Origin: Pogonophryne albipinna
Taxonomy: Eukaryota > Chordata > Actinopteri > Perciformes > Artedidraconidae
DNA: 64,000 nucleotides
Reading direction: 5' to 3'
NCBI GenBank assembly: GCA_028583405.1
Contig: CM053252.1
Location: 37,793,240-37,857,239 of the forward strand
The notes below the pieces were generated by a model. The model was not told the DNA's origin, ran no database searches, and saw only the letters and a list, made by a program, of their open reading frames with translations. Shown here one piece after another: positions 31,527-43,904 of the stretch. Made by a program: the position numbers and the translations under genes. Each line of letters starts with the position of its first letter. Positions within the stretch are counted from its first letter, which is position 1.

Positions 31527-34500
31527 ATGGACTCAGCCGACCCCAAGACGCTCCAGACTGCCCTGTCTGCACAGGGAAACATCATCTATCAGCACCAGGA
31601 GCAGCTAAAAACCATTAGCCATGGAGTGAAAGACCTTTCAGATCGCCAGGAGGATGTCCAAACCTCTGTCACGTCGCAGGTGAACCAGCTGGCAGAACAG
31701 CTCCACAGAGTCCTCACTCATCTAGAGACAACTTCTACAGCTCCGATTTCTGCTACGCCACCTGATGCTAATCCTGCTGCTAATCAGGCCGAGGTCAGTT
31801 TCTCTCCTGTCCCACTGCGGTTGGCATCGCCAGAGAAATATTCAGGTGAATCTGGCAACTGCAGAACCTTCCTAGTCCAGTGTGACCTGCACTACAAACT
31901 TAACCCAGCCGCGTTTGTGTCAGATGAGGCTAAAATAGCATTTATGGTCTCCCATTTAACTGGCAGAGCTGCCGCATGGGCCACTGCGGAGTGGTCAAGA
32001 GACTCCAGTATATGTAGATCTTTCACAGCATTCAAAGACACTATGAGCAGGATTTTTGATCTTACCTCACCTGCCGCTGAGGCCACCCGTGTACTCATGC
32101 AGCTCAAACAGCACCCACGGCCAGTGTTAGATTATGCCATAGAGTTCCGTACCATAGCCATAGACAGTGGCTGGAACACCCCAGCATTAATAGACGCTTT
32201 CCGGAATGGACTCTCTGAAACCATCAAAGACCACCTGGCTCCACTAGAACTACCACAAGACCTGGAATCGCTGATTTCCATGTCTATCCGAGTTGATAAC
32301 CGCCTCAGAGAAAGAGAGAGAGAACGGCGCCGAACTGCAACAAGACATCCAAGCCACCAGGGGCGCTCTCTGGATAAGCAGCCTTCATGGGATCCCTTGT
32401 TTCACTCTTCATCAGGCCCAGCAGGAACAGCGCCATCACAGGCACCGGAGGAGCCTAATGCAGCTCGGGAGAACAAGGATTTCTCCAGAGGAAAGACGGC
32501 GCCGCCTGCAGGAGGGATGCTGCTTTTACTGTGGCCAATCGGGTCACCAGCAGGCAGCATGCCCGGGAAAAGGGCATGCTCACCAACCATGAGGAGGGCG
32601 TTGGTGAGCAAGATTTCCTCTAACTATCCTCCTCGCACACTCACCCAGGTTAAAGTCACAGCTAACAGTCAGACACATACTCTGGGGGCGCTAATTGACT
32701 CTGGGGCTGATGAAAGCCTCATAGACTGGGGTTTAGCTAAACGCCTTAATATTAAGACTGTCCCTCTCAAGCATCCTGTCAATGCCAGCGCCCTAGATGG
32801 CAGACTAATGTGTAAAGTAACTGATTGTACGGAACCCATTCAAGTAACAATTGATAATAATCATGTAGAAATAATGCAGTTTCATCTATTCAATTCAGCA
32901 CAACATCCACTGATTTTGGGGTTTCCTTGGCTAAAGACACATAACCCACAGATTGATTGGGGTTCAGGACAAATTAAGGGATGGGGAGGAAATTGTGAAC
33001 AGTCCTGTAGAGTCCCACAAACTGTTGCAGTTTCGGTTAGAAGCTCAGATTTTCCTGACCTTTCCAAGGTCCCCTCATGCTACTATGACCTTAAGGAGGT
33101 TTTTAATAAAACCAAAGCTCTGTCACTGCCTCCTCATCGTCCTTTTGACTGTGCCATCGACCTGCTGCCTGGCGCACCCATCCCTAGGGGGCGCTTATTT
33201 TCCATCTCGGGACCGGAGCGTGCGGCCATGGACGATTACATCTCCTCCTCGTTGAAAACGGGGATAATCCGTCCCTCTTCGTCACCTGCTGGTGCAGGAT
33301 TCTTCTTTGTGGGTAAGAAGGATGGGTCGCTCAGGCCATGCATTGACTACAGCCCATTGAACAAAATAACTGTTAAGAACCGCCACCCACTCCCGCTGAT
33401 GTCTTCAGCATTTGAACTGCTTCAAACAGCTAAAGTTTTTACCAAACTCGATCTTAGGAATGCTTACCACCTCGTCAGGATTAGAGAGGGAGACGAGTGG
33501 AAAACGGGGTTCAACACCCCAAGCGGACATTATGAATATCGGGTCATGCCTTTTGGACTATGTAATGCTCCTGCTGTATTTCAGGCCATGGTAAATGACA
33601 TTTTGAGAGAGTATTTGAATGTTTCTGTTTTCGTGTATCTGGATGATATTTTGATTTTCTCCCCAGATAGTCAGTCTCATGTCATGCATGTCCGCCAAGT
33701 TCTCCAGAAGCTTCTTGAGAATCAGTTGTATGTGAAAGCTGAAAAGTGCGACTTCCATGCAACCACTGTCTCCTTTCTGGGCTATATTGTCACCGCCAAT
33801 CAGGTGCAGATGGATCCATCCAAGGTCAGTGCGGTGGCCAACTGGCCCACTCTGGATAGCAGCAAAAAGGTTCAGCAATTCCTGGGGTTTGCCAACTTTT
33901 ATCGGAAGTTTATACGCAACTTCAGTTCTGTAGCCGCACCTTTGCATGCTCTCACCTCCTCTAAAGTCTCCTTTCAGTGGACCTCCCAGGCCGAGTCCGC
34001 CTTCCAATGCCTCAAGAAGAGATTCACCACGGCACCTGTACTCACTGTTCCGGATCCCCAGAGACAGTTTGTGGTTGAGGTTGACGCATCCAACGAGGGC
34101 ATCGGGGCTGTGTTGTCCCAGAGATCCTCCGAGGATAACAGGATGCACCCCTGTGCCTATCTATCGCGTAAGTTGACCTCAGCTGAAAAAAATTATGATG
34201 TGGGGAACAAGGAGTTACTAGCTGTCAAAGCAGCTTTGGAGGAGTGGAGACACTGGCTAGAAGGGGCGGAGCAACCATTTCTTGTTTGGACTGACCACAA
34301 GAATTTAGAATATGTTAGGAAAGCCAAGCGACTAAATTCACGTCAGGCCCGGTGGACGCTGTTCTTCAGCAGATTTAACTTCATATTGTCTTTTCGGCCC
34401 GGTACACAAAACCGTAAGCCAGACACACTGTCTCGTCTCTTTGAGCCTGAACATAATGCCAAGGAACCAGTATCAATCCTTCCACTGAACTGTGTGGTTG

Positions 34501-35954
34501 GGTCGGTAACATGGCAGATAGAAACAGATGTGAAGCAGGCGAATGTTGTGAGCCCGGCACCCAGCGAGTGTCCAGGCAACCGCTTGTTTGTCCCTGTGTC
34601 TTTACGCTCTCAGGTAATCCACTGGGCTCACACGTCCAAGTTCACATGCCATCCGGGTGTCCGACGAACAATGTTTGCCATAAAGCAGCGGTTCTGGTGG
34701 CCGGCCATGAAAAAAGAGGTCTCCGAGTACGTGGCGGCCTGTCCAGTGTGTGCCCGGAATAAGACCTCGTCCCGGGCCCAGATGGGTCTTCTCCAGCCCC
34801 TCCCAGTGCCTCAGCGACCATGGTCGCACATCTCCATGGACTTTGTGACTGGACTACCGCCCTCCAAAGGTAACACTACCGTCCTGACGGTGGTAGACCG
34901 TTTCTCAAAGATGGCACATTTCATTCCTCTGCTCAAACTTCCCTCTGCCAAGAAGACGGCAGAGGTCATGTTAACTCACGTGTTCAGAATCCATGGTTTC
35001 CCCAGTGACATAGTTTCCGACAGAGGACCACAGTTCATTTCCAACTTCTGGAAGGAGTTTTGCCAGCTCCTCGGCGCCACCGTCAGCTTATCTTCCGGTT
35101 ACCACCCGCAGTCCAACGGTCAGACAGAGCGCCTGAACCAAGACCTCGAAACATGCCTCAGGTGCCTCGTGTCCCAGAAGCAGACCACTTGGAGCGACCA
35201 CCTTACCTGGATAGAGTATGCCCACAACACTCTCCCCTCGGCTGCCACGGGTCTTTCCCCTTTCCAGTGTGCTAATGGGTACCAGCCTCCTCTCTTCCCT
35301 GCTAATGAGGAAGAAGTCAAGGTTCCATCCGCGCATGCCATGGTCCGACGCTGTCGGCGGGTTTGGGCCGGTGCTCGGCAGGCGCTACTCCGGACCTCGA
35401 CTCGGATGAAGTCAGCGGCGGATCGTCACCGGCGTGCGGCTCCCCTCTACAGGGCGGGCCAGAAAGTCTGGCTCTCCACCAAGGATCTACCCCTACACGT
35501 TCACTCCAAGAAGTTGGCACCGAGGTTTGTGGGTCCTTTCCCAATTTCAAGAGTCATTAACCCTGTCTCTGTGCGCCTCAAACTCCCCAGATCTTTGAGG
35601 GTCCATCCCACGTTTCACGTGAGCAAACTCAAGCCAGTTCGAGAGAGCACTCTGGTTCCCGCCTCCAAGCCCCCTCCACCACCCCGGATCATTGAAGGTG
35701 GCCCGGTGTACACAGTTAGGAGACTTCTGGCGGTCCGCAAACGGGGCCGAGGACGACAATTCTTGGTTGATTGGGAGGGTTACGGCACTGAGGAACGTTG
35801 TTGGGTCTCCTCAACGTTCATTGTGGACAAGACACTCATCAGTGACTTCTATGATCGTCACCCGGAGCAGCCTGGGCCGTCAGGAGTCGGCCCTAGAAGG
35901 GGGGGGTACTGTTGTGTCCCGTCAATTATGTTAAGTTTTGTCATGTTAGTTTAG
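31527..35954 (+). CDS. Gag-pol polyprotein with chromodomain (1475 codons)
   Basis: The ATG is 16 bp after the 5' LTR. A Gag capsid-like region covers about residues 1-260 (with [20 protein letters not shown]). The protease has [13 protein letters not shown] with Asp 391. RT contains VYLDDILIF (Asp 706/707), and RNase [15 protein letters not shown] (Asp 853). Integrase has an HHCC finger (HPGVRR...CPVCARNK) and the D,D35E triad Asp 1105, Asp 1165, Glu 1201. A chromodomain lies at about 1393-1446 (FLVDWEGYG), predicted to steer integration to methylated histone tails. The frame is open throughout and stops inside the 3' LTR. The CCHC zinc knuckle lies out of frame (about 32459-32592), so a compensating pair of shifts has replaced it with unrelated residues. 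Confidence 0.92.
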   Translation: MDSADPKTLQTALSAQGNIIYQHQEQLKTISHGVKDLSDRQEDVQTSVTSQVNQLAEQLHRVLTHLETTSTAPISATPPDANPAANQAEVSFSPVPLRLASPEKYSGESGNCRTFLVQCDLHYKLNPAAFVSDEAKIAFMVSHLTGRAAAWATAEWSRDSSICRSFTAFKDTMSRIFDLTSPAAEATRVLMQLKQHPRPVLDYAIEFRTIAIDSGWNTPALIDAFRNGLSETIKDHLAPLELPQDLESLISMSIRVDNRLRERERERRRTATRHPSHQGRSLDKQPSWDPLFHSSSGPAGTAPSQAPEEPNAARENKDFSRGKTAPPAGGMLLLLWPIGSPAGSMPGKRACSPTMRRALVSKISSNYPPRTLTQVKVTANSQTHTLGALIDSGADESLIDWGLAKRLNIKTVPLKHPVNASALDGRLMCKVTDCTEPIQVTIDNNHVEIMQFHLFNSAQHPLILGFPWLKTHNPQIDWGSGQIKGWGGNCEQSCRVPQTVAVSVRSSDFPDLSKVPSCYYDLKEVFNKTKALSLPPHRPFDCAIDLLPGAPIPRGRLFSISGPERAAMDDYISSSLKTGIIRPSSSPAGAGFFFVGKKDGSLRPCIDYSPLNKITVKNRHPLPLMSSAFELLQTAKVFTKLDLRNAYHLVRIREGDEWKTGFNTPSGHYEYRVMPFGLCNAPAVFQAMVNDILREYLNVSVFVYLDDILIFSPDSQSHVMHVRQVLQKLLENQLYVKAEKCDFHATTVSFLGYIVTANQVQMDPSKVSAVANWPTLDSSKKVQQFLGFANFYRKFIRNFSSVAAPLHALTSSKVSFQWTSQAESAFQCLKKRFTTAPVLTVPDPQRQFVVEVDASNEGIGAVLSQRSSEDNRMHPCAYLSRKLTSAEKNYDVGNKELLAVKAALEEWRHWLEGAEQPFLVWTDHKNLEYVRKAKRLNSRQARWTLFFSRFNFILSFRPGTQNRKPDTLSRLFEPEHNAKEPVSILPLNCVVGSVTWQIETDVKQANVVSPAPSECPGNRLFVPVSLRSQVIHWAHTSKFTCHPGVRRTMFAIKQRFWWPAMKKEVSEYVAACPVCARNKTSSRAQMGLLQPLPVPQRPWSHISMDFVTGLPPSKGNTTVLTVVDRFSKMAHFIPLLKLPSAKKTAEVMLTHVFRIHGFPSDIVSDRGPQFISNFWKEFCQLLGATVSLSSGYHPQSNGQTERLNQDLETCLRCLVSQKQTTWSDHLTWIEYAHNTLPSAATGLSPFQCANGYQPPLFPANEEEVKVPSAHAMVRRCRRVWAGARQALLRTSTRMKSAADRHRRAAPLYRAGQKVWLSTKDLPLHVHSKKLAPRFVGPFPISRVINPVSVRLKLPRSLRVHPTFHVSKLKPVRESTLVPASKPPPPPRIIEGGPVYTVRRLLAVRKRGRGRQFLVDWEGYGTEERCWVSSTFIVDKTLISDFYDRHPEQPGPSGVGPRRGGYCCVPSIMLSFVMLV
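35895..35909 (+). promoter_or_regulatory. Polypurine tract of Gypsy element
   Basis: AGAAGGGGGGGG lies directly before the 3' LTR, separated from its TG by TAC. It serves as the plus-strand primer. Confidence 0.85.
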
Positions 35955-36358
35955 TGTATGTTCCACTTCCTGTTTTAGTTTGTACTCACCTTGTCTCATT
36001 CCAGGTCCCTTTACTTCCTGCTCTGGTTCCCTTTCCCGCCATCGTCAGTGTCTGCCCCGCCCCTGATTGTTTCCACCTGTGCCCACTTACCTCATGTATA
36101 TATTGTCCTGTCTCCCCTTGTTAGTTGTCGGTTCGTCTTGTTCATTGCTCCAAGAAGTAAGATCTAAGCCATTGTTTAATGAAAGTCAGTGTTTTGCCTT
36201 TTACCCTCCACGAGAGCGCTTTACGTTTTGTCAGTTTGTTATTTCCTCTAAAAGAGTGATTTTGTTTTTTGCAAGTAAAGACTATTTGTTCTTCAAACCT
36301 TTTTGTCTCTGGGTCGTGCATTTGAGTCCTCCAAGCTATTGAGTCAAGGTTCCTAACA
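35910..36358 (+). repeat. 3' LTR of Gypsy element
   Basis: 449 bp, differing from the 5' LTR at five positions, including CTCCCCTTG for CTCCAGTTG and CACGAG for CATGAG. Confidence 0.93.
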
Positions 36359-36390
36359 AAAAGTGCTATATAAATAAACTTGCCTTGCCT

Positions 36391-38575
36391 ATAGTAGGCA
36401 GCTTCAGGCACACCCGTGGTTCAAATAATCCTCCTTGTCCTGAAACTGAGATACACCTGGAAATATATATATATCAAAATATTTCATTTAATCTCAACTA
36501 CAGAAATGTGTCTTTATTAATGCTTCAAATAATAAATAAACATCATATTTTTTTACATCAGCATTTCATCTTAAATGATAAACCTTAAAGGTGAGATGTG
36601 AAAGAGTTGTTGTAGCATCAGTCTACCCTCAGACCAGAGAACTAAGAATAGAGTTGCACCGACTGAGTCCTAAAACCTAAAAATTAGTTAGCCTTTTAAT
36701 TTCCAGTTCCAATCTCTCGAAGGTCAAGGGTTTTTTAATGACTTTTTGGTAAGATGCACAAAATAAGGTCTGTGGTTAAACAAGCTGAAGAGATTTCCAC
36801 ATTTTGTTCATGTCAGTAAATAACCAACTGGTGAATTTCCAAAGCTTCTATGTGCCATAAAAACGAAGCCTTCTAAAAAAACAATAAGTCATCCGGCCGG
36901 GTCCTTGGCTTAATAAATACGCCTTATTTGTATAGCACTTTTCATGCATCAGGTGCAGCTCAGCAGTGCTATAGAAAGGCACACATCACAATTTAAAACA
37001 CAACCAGAGTTTTACAAGCAGCAAAAAAAGCAAAAATGTGATAACATTTTAACACTTAAAGCAGGGATGATATATGATAATAAAAAATAAAACACAAGGA
37101 AATGGTGATCCCTCTCTGTAAAATAAAGAAAGACAAAATCAATTTGTTAAAATATAAATACCTATTAAATAAATAAAAAATAAAAAAAATGATAATAAAA
37201 CCCAAATAAGACTATAATAAAAATGTAATAATGAATGAGATTAATAAAGGTCAAATTATTAAATATACTTGCTAATAAAATCAAAACCTATAAAGTAAAT
37301 AAAAATATATAAAAATAACCCAATATTGCAAGAATAAATGACCATTTAACAGTGGGGTGTCGCTAAAAAAAAGCTAATTTAAAAAGATGTGTCTTTAACT
37401 TTCGTCTAAAAATGTCCAGCTGTGACGCTCAGCCATGCAACCTTGATGTAGTTTCTTTATAGCCTGACCTTAGCTTTTCACTTAGGGCTTTTGCGATTAT
37501 GATTAAAAAATAACAAAGCAGTGGAGATTTTCCTGGTGATTACAACCTGCAAGTACTGTAACGTGTGTTCATTTTATTTTCAGCAATATTCTAAAATCCA
37601 ATGAAAAAATTCCATTCCACGACCACCTGTTGACTCGAGGCGGGTAACGTTGGAGACAGGGGGGGTGTTTTACAATGTCGAGGACGCTTCCTTGGTAGGA
37701 CATGTCTTCCGAGTCAGGTCCTTCAGAGGCCAGGCAAGAATCCTTCCTGGCATTCGGAGTACGAAGAATGGAACAGGCTAGCAAGTGTGCAGGCGTGCGT
37801 CATATGAGAGGCCACGCCTTAAATTGAGTGCGATTTGTTTGAGGATTCATAACTGATTTGCGAAGATCTAAGATGTACTTGAGTAACTGTATTTTGTAAA
37901 ATGATCATCTCTCCAGGACAGAACCACTAAACTAACATAAAACGTTCTCCTTCTGTTTGCAGCCTTGAAAAAGTCCTGGAAGATAAGCAGCCATCACCAA
38001 ATTAATAATAATATTGAAGCAAAAGCGGTGGGGATCGGCGCCCGCAATTAAACCAGGACATGAAGGAAAGGGCCGGGGCTCATGGAGTGGTGAATCCATG
38101 GCGATTAACGGTAACTTTTTCCTTCTTCTTCTTTCCTCTTCTCCCATTTATTTCTGTCAGTTGTTTGTCCAGCTCGCTGAAGAGGAAAAGGATGACAGTC
38201 AGGAGGCGTAGCCGCCTTATATACTGTGGGCCTGCACGCGCATTCAGGTAGGCTCACCCCGATTGGCCGGCTACATTTATGCAACTCAGTATGTGAATGG
38301 TCGCATAGCATGGTTGAGAGTAGTACCCATAGAGTCCAGTAGAGGGCAGAGCCTGTGTGAGATATAACAACCCAGTCTCACAAAAAAAAACCTGTAATAA
38401 CTACGTTGGTCCACAACTTGGGACGTAGTATTTCTACAAAAACGCCTCTGAAATTGTAAGATCCCTACGTTTTTTTTCACCATTCATTTCCAATGGCTGG
38501 CGTCTATGTCACGTGATCTTCACATTTCTCCCTGCAGAAAAAAAAAACATTCGACATTCGACCAAGATTCCGACC
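36391..38575. other. Mostly unrecognised, AT-rich, with a LINE-tail-like stretch
   Basis: 36920-36990 (TTATTTGTATAGCACTTTTC) resembles a LINE tail or dispersed repeat. 37000-37350 is very A-rich and may be decayed. Splice-like signals occur near 37962 and 38158 on the plus strand, but the short frames around them match nothing I know. Confidence 0.4.
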
Positions 38576-38655
38576 AAGATTTGTTTAAAGCTGCTGTGTG
38601 GACGTACCGTACGGTACCGTACGGTACGTCCACACAGCAGCTTTAAACAAATCTT
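38576..38655. repeat. Perfect 80-bp palindrome
   Basis: Two 40-nt arms join at 38615/38616 (ACGGT/ACCGT) without a spacer. Each arm contains the MITE terminus GGACGTACC...AAGCTGCTGTG, so it is two terminal repeats head to head. Confidence 0.93.
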
Positions 38656-39249
38656 CCAACGCTTCCAACGCTTCCAACGCTTCCAACGCTTCTCTGCCCA
38701 TTGACTTTGAATGGGGATGACGTCACTTTGCCTTGCTTTTCGCCGAACTGCATTGTGGGGGAGCGAAGCGAAGATTTCCAGGATTTTCAGGATTCAAAAG
38801 TTGAGCAATGTTCATCTTTTGAAGCTGAGCTGGAAGCGTCAGCCAATCAAATCCCGTTTATGCAAATCTGACAGTACAAGCGCTAGCCAATCAAACCACG
38901 TGTATGCTGGGAGAGCCAGACCGCAGTTCATTTCCTCATATTCCAAACGAGAAATTACGGTAGCAAATCACCCGGTTCTTTACGACCAGACTATTTAACG
39001 GGATACAAACCGGAGGAACCAGGCATGGAGGGAGGTGGAAGAGACAGTGGGTGAAACTGGTAGGTTTTCGCCTGTTTGGGGAGTTTATATATATTGCTCG
39101 CATAAAATCCCCGGGGTTTTTTGCTTTGTATGTCGGGGGCGGAAGATTCATGTGATTGGTTGTTGGTCGCGTTGCTCGCAAAAAATCCCCAAGCTTTCAG
39201 ACACGCCCAGCTCCAAGATTTTTTCAAAGCTGCTGTGTGGACGTACCGT
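38621..39249. mobile_element. Harbinger-like MITE (ACGGTACGTCC termini)
   Basis: The left end, ACGGTACGTCCACACAGCAG, and the right end, its complement at 39230-39249, bound a 629-bp element that shares the interior with 8744-9090. The right flank starts TA. The left flank is the truncated end of a second copy. Confidence 0.75.
38653..38692. repeat. 9-bp tandem repeat (CTTCCAACG)x4
   Basis: Four nearly perfect units directly after the palindrome, inside the MITE. Confidence 0.9.
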
Positions 39250-39780
39250 TACACCTACATCTTACGCCAAATGCTTCTCCTTCAACCTGATCTCACCAGA
39301 ATGCATGACTCCACCATGACTCCTTAACACCGCATTGCATGGTGGAGTCACAAACTTTGCTACATTTACGTGTCTGCACCACGCAAACAACCCCAATGTA
39401 AAGTGAATGAGGCTCCTTTGTCGTGGTGCACACACGCATTTCTACAACGTCCTGCAGTGAGCTTTTATTCTATAAAACGTTTTTAAAATCTACTTTATAG
39501 CTTGTAGTAACTCACGGGAGGCTTCTTTAATTTATTTGTATTCATAATCATTTGTATTTTTCGTCAGAATGTATTATGGCAACCCTGTCTCCTAAAAATT
39601 ACGTTCCCACAGAACTAAACTGCATTATCAATTACGTTTAGCTAGAAACGTATTTTCTCCCACGTTACGTTCGTTATGAACGTATCTTAAATACGTTTAT
39701 TTTCTACATATCTTTGCCATTTATTGTCTTGCTTATAATAATGATAATAGTCATTTATAAATATCATTTTAGAGCACACA
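39250..39780. other. Unrecognised spacer
   Basis: Contains repeated TACGTT motifs at 39600-39700. No gene or transposon end was recognised. Confidence 0.4.
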
Positions 39781-39856
39781 TTTGAAATCAGTAGGCGAGG
39801 CTGTAATTTCGCCAGCTGTTACTCTCATGAGTGAGGCAGAAGATAATAGTTTTAAC

Positions 39857-39970
39857 ATGCCAAAAAGCTGCTGTGTCGTTTATTGCACCTCAAACATTAA
39901 AACAAATCCAGAGTTACGTGTTTCTGTACTTCCTCTAAGAAGAAAGGACAGTAACAGAAGATCTCTGTGA
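39857..39970 (+). pseudogene. Orphan THAP-domain N-terminus
   Basis: From the ATG at 39857 the frame reads MPKSCCVVYCTSNIKTNPEL then VLPLRRKDSNRRSL and a stop. The MP-x-CCV-x2-C start is the first half of a THAP zinc finger. The second half (C-x2-H) is missing. It is probably debris of a THAP-coding transposon, and differs from the THAP exon at 27072. Confidence 0.6.
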
Positions 39971-40656
39971 CGCCAGATGTGGTGTTGTTAATGCGATATG
40001 ATATCCGAAAAAAAATGCAGTTTAGGATGGCCGAAGACACTACACTACCCATAATCCCCAGCTATCGTTTGGGACTACAGTCCCGTTGACAAACCCCGTG
40101 ATTAATCTTCAAGCTCTGTGATTGGATGTTGGAGTGGCAGTGCGCCAAGGTTACGCCGAGCGTCAAGCTCTTTGAAATGGAACGAAACCACGGCAGACTA
40201 TTCGAAACTGGAATCGAACGCCCCCCGAGAACTACACATGCTGGCTATTGTGTTTCGCAACATGTTCTCTATGGCAGGGGTTCCCAACCTTTATTGTGCC
40301 GAGGAACGGCAGATACATTAAAAAAAAATCGCGGACCGGTTGTCAAATTTAACTGATTTAAATATTTACTCACCACCAGCAGGTAGCAACAGAGGCTAAT
40401 TGTATGTAACAGCCTGAACAAATACTAGAACAATATGCATCCAAAACATATTAACAACGTTTAAAAAAGAACCGGTGTCGTTTTTTGGTTTTTCGGAAAA
40501 ACGGAAAACCAAAAAAATCGACGTTATTCAGTTTTTAATCCAAAACGGGAAAACAGATAAATCAACGTTTTGGTTTGTTTGTATGATTTACGGATAATCC
40601 AGTGAATGCTGGGAAAACGAGGAGAAGGCGCATTATGAAGGAGATGTCCGGTCGCC

Positions 40657-40660
<4 letters not shown>

Positions 40661-40703
<43 letters not shown>
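40661..40703. repeat. (TG)n microsatellite in hAT
   Basis: About 21 units, preceded by TATGAAGGAGATGTCCGGTC, which recurs inverted after the long CA tract at 43070. Confidence 0.95.
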
Positions 40704-40704
<1 letters not shown>

Positions 40705-40935
40705 ACTGGCATTTGTTTTCAGAAGATATTATGATAGTGAAGTTCGTTCCGATGCACTCCGATAGCATTTAGCACTACATCGAGTTTAGATTAAACTAAC
40801 TTATTTTGGGAACACCCGCATATAGGTTACCTATGGAGTTAGCCAGATGTGTGTAAATTACTGTTCATGGTCATTTGAAAACAAATGCCGGTGTCGGACA
40901 GACACAAACACACCGAACACACAGAGCTGAGCAGA

Positions 40936-40941
<6 letters not shown>

Positions 40942-40978
<37 letters not shown>
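40942..40978. repeat. (CA)n microsatellite, left part of a split array
   Basis: The array is interrupted by the hAT inserted at 40979 and resumes at 42846. Confidence 0.9.
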
Positions 40979-40982
<4 letters not shown>

Positions 40983-41320
40983 GGCGCCGTAAGGGGGTGA
41001 AAAGTTAGGACGATTCTAAGGGCCCGAGACTGACAGGGGCCCCAAACATTTTTAGAACATTAAGAAAAAAAATGTAAGTAACCTTTCATCAATCATCAAT
41101 AATTAACATAAATATAACGTAATATTGATAATGTACTCACTAAACTTACGATTCATTTCACTTTTTTTCTTGCAAAAGTTAATTATCCAAAGCATCGAAC
41201 ACCCCCCTCTATTTACATGTAATGGTTTGGTCCTGCCTCCAAACGCTGTGCGGGGCCCTTTCTAGCAGAAAGTGAGAGCATGTGAGGAGGAATGCTAGTA
41301 GGCCTACTTACGTGTGTACG

Positions 41321-41473
41321 ATGTCTCAACGACCAACAAAGTCAGGCTTTCAAGAAAGAAAAGAAAGGAGAGAAAGACAAGAGAGAGGGACTAAAGGGCA
41401 TGTCATGTCATGGGTATGTCACCCAGTTTTTCAAAAGAAAAGGTGGGTGTGGTCCATGAGTGGTGGAAATTAG
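41321..41473 (+). pseudogene. hAT transposase N-terminal fragment
   Basis: ATG at 41321: MSQRPTKSGFQERKERRERQ, a Lys/Arg/Glu-rich start like that of ZMYM/TTF-linked hAT transposases, then HPVFQKKR. It is cut off after 50 codons. It has the same orientation as the C-terminal fragment at 42099, so both likely come from one gene with an internal deletion. Confidence 0.55.
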
Positions 41474-41524
41474 TCTGTTAGCTAAGCTTAGTCCATTGTA
41501 AATAATAATTGTAATGTTTTGCTG

Positions 41525-41911
41525 ACATTAAAGGTGTGGTAGGTAAGTTTGAGAAACCGGCTTGAGATACACTTTTTGTTATATTGCATGGAATGCTCTT
41601 AACATCCCGATAGCAATGAATATCTTAAATGCTTTGACAAAAAATCCATTAAAAAATGTCATCTGTGGAAGCCTGTAAAAAGCACGACCAATAATTTTAG
41701 CCGGCCCGGCTAAAATAACTGGATGGCCTACCTGCCTGTCAGCCTTCCATCTGTGCACAAACTTATCTCGTGCCCTCATTGGTCATGTGCGCGTTCGTGT
41801 GTGTTGGAGGAGGAGCTCTGGAGGAAGTGGCAGATTTTCTCCGGTTGTGTATTTTCAAATTCTAGCGCACTCGAGCTGGTTTCTCCAAAATTACCTACCC
41901 CACCTTTAAGT
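41525..41911. mobile_element. TTAA-ended MITE inside the hAT
   Basis: The ends TTAAAGGTGTGGTAGGTAA and TTACCTACCCCACCTTTAA are inverted repeats with TTAA at both borders. It interrupts the hAT between its coding fragments. A partial copy is at 1-62. Confidence 0.82.
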
Positions 41912-42098
41912 ACTGTTAATATCTTCACAGAAAATTCAGAGGTTTTTAATTTCACTCCTTTTTTAGCTGACATTTAATAAATGCAGGTACATTTTTAGCA
42001 GCTATTCATACTAAATCAGTTGTCCCTCCCCCTGGCGCCAGGACCAACAGATCCATCTTTAGGCTCCGCAGCCCTGTCCCCCCATAATGCTTTGCAGT

Positions 42099-42206
42099 CT
42101 TGCCATGCTGTCCATTGAAAGCCAGTTGGCTAGAAAGCTGGACTTCAAGGACTTGATCAGTGACTTTGCCTGTAAGAAGGTTAGGCGCTGGGCTCTTGTT
42201 GAGTAA
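42099..42206 (+). pseudogene. hAT transposase C-terminal dimerisation fragment
   Basis: The frame reads LAMLSIESQLARKLDFKDLI then SDFACKKVRRWALVE and a stop. The L-x-LSIE and F-A-x-x-K-x-R pattern is the end of hAT transposases. The catalytic core between this and 41473 is absent. Confidence 0.72.
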
Positions 42207-42842
42207 GGGTGAGCCAGGGCTCGTAATAACTGTTAAAGGGCAAGGCTATGGTAACGATATTGGATCACTACACAGAAGATGCATGATGAGAAAAGACTGA
42301 GAACAGGTAATAGGCTCTGATTTAGCACCACCATCAGGCCTTTTCACTTCCATTTCCGTTTTGTTGTCCGTTTACACTTTAATACCCTGTTATTTTGTAG
42401 TTGGTATGTATATTTAATTAAAAAATCTGCTGCTTATGTTTTTTTTTTTTGTTATAGCATTTTATAAATGATAATATTGGTGTTAATGTTTATTTTGATT
42501 TAAGAGGTCATGTATATTTAAGTTATATTTATTTTGAATGTTCCATTCAAAAATGTTATTAAAAAGGCATGTACACCATAAAAGATGACTATTGAGGTCT
42601 ATTGTCAGAAATGTTAGTGTTATATCAAATAGTGAATTCTACTGCAGCAGAATGTTGCAGTAGAATTTGCAGTCTGCACAGTGTTATATGTTCACAGCTC
42701 AGTGTCAGTAAATATTGTGCAGTTAGTATTGGACAACAAGATAGATGCAAGCCTGTACAGGTAGAGTTATTTAAAGCATAAATTAGTCAGTTGGGTTCTG
42801 GAGGTGTGGTTACAGCATTGTGCTTTATCCCTGGCGGCGCCC

Positions 42843-43072
<230 letters not shown>

Positions 43073-43127
43073 TGGTGACTGGACATCTCCTTCATAAAAC
43101 TAATAAAAGGGGGAGTAATCGGGCAGT

Positions 43128-43490
43128 TTGATGTGTGTAGAGGTGTGTGTGTGGTTAACACGTAGCAGCCTGCAGTCACTCTTAAGCTGTTCTGATGAAG
43201 GTAAACACAGCGAAGGCGGTGCGTAAAAAGGCACAGCTCTTTACCCGCTGGTTCTGCACTTCTCAGAGGCGGAGTATACGTCCCGCTGCCTCCTGATGCT
43301 GCAGCCATTTCCTGAAGTGAAGGAGGTTTTCCTTCTATAAAACAGCTGTGGCAGCAGATACCGTGAGAGTCCCGGACATGAATTCATAGATCAAGGCAGA
43401 CTGGTTTACTCTCCTGTTTTGCCAATCCGGTGCTTAAACAAATAGCTCTACACCCCTGGCCGACATGTCCTTAAAATGAAGTCCGAGTTT
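43128..43490. repeat. Internal module shared with 22048-22415
   Basis: Same order of conserved blocks as the copy inside the ISL2EU-nested hAT. In the present copy it lies between the CA array and the right terminus. Confidence 0.85.
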
Positions 43491-43904
43491 GAAATATATC
43501 TCAAATAATGTATGCACTGCCATTTCCCCACATAAACATAAACAGTCTGCAATGAAACGGTTGTCTCCTGTGGGCTCCTCTTCCTACTTGGCGCACCGGT
43601 AACTTTCTCGTGCGCACGAGAGGCTGAGACCAGGCTGAGCCGCCGAATCCCTCGGAACATCATAAAAGCCATTTTCAACGGTTTTCTGGTGAAAGATTAA
43701 CTAGGCTACTGGATGAAATAATATGACTGGTATAGGTGCGAAAATTACACACTTTAAAAAAAAAATATTATGATAAAATATTTTATATATTTATAATTCT
43801 GCAAATATTACGATAAACTCACAGCTATTCCGCGGCCCGGCAGTAACACCTCCGTGGCCCGGTACCGGTCCGCGGACCGGGGGTTGGGAACCCCTGCTCC
43901 ATGG

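Larger units (their letters stand above)
31062..36358 (+). mobile_element. Ty3/Gypsy chromovirus-type LTR retrotransposon (Tf1/sushi-like)
   Basis: It is 5297 bp with two 449-bp LTRs starting TG and ending CA, and a 5-bp target duplication AAAAG (31057-31061 and 36359-36363) in the LINE tail. I count five mismatches between the LTRs (about 1.1%), so the insertion is recent. It has one long gag-pol frame, a C-terminal chromodomain and no env. The primer site is complementary to the predicted mRNA 5' end, as in the self-priming Tf1/sushi group. Confidence 0.93.
20100..36390 (+). mobile_element. CR1/L2-clade LINE, near full length, split by two younger elements
   Basis: LINE sequence occupies about 20100-21149, 27188-31061 and 36363-36390. 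ORF1 encodes an esterase-type protein, and ORF2 an AP-endonuclease and a reverse transcriptase. The 3' tail GTAAAGCACTTTGAATTGCC runs to AAAAG at 31061 and resumes after the Gypsy insertion as TGCTATATAAATAAACTTGC. Removing the ISL2EU element and one AT restores phase in ORF1. Both ORFs contain stops or shifts, so the copy is inactive. Relative age is clear: LINE first, ISL2EU and Gypsy later. Confidence 0.88.

Noticed and set aside
31527..32592. Programmed frameshift between gag and pol in the chromodomain Gypsy element
   Set aside because: Both flanking regions are in the same frame and only the knuckle is displaced; a pair of indels explains it better.
33558..34148. Antisense frame over the Gypsy RT/RNase H
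   Set aside because: Mirror of the pol coding strand with no motif of its own.
37932..38251. Possible small gene with splice-like signals near 37962 and 38158
   Set aside because: Short frames, no phase-consistent model and no family resemblance; left as unassigned spacer.
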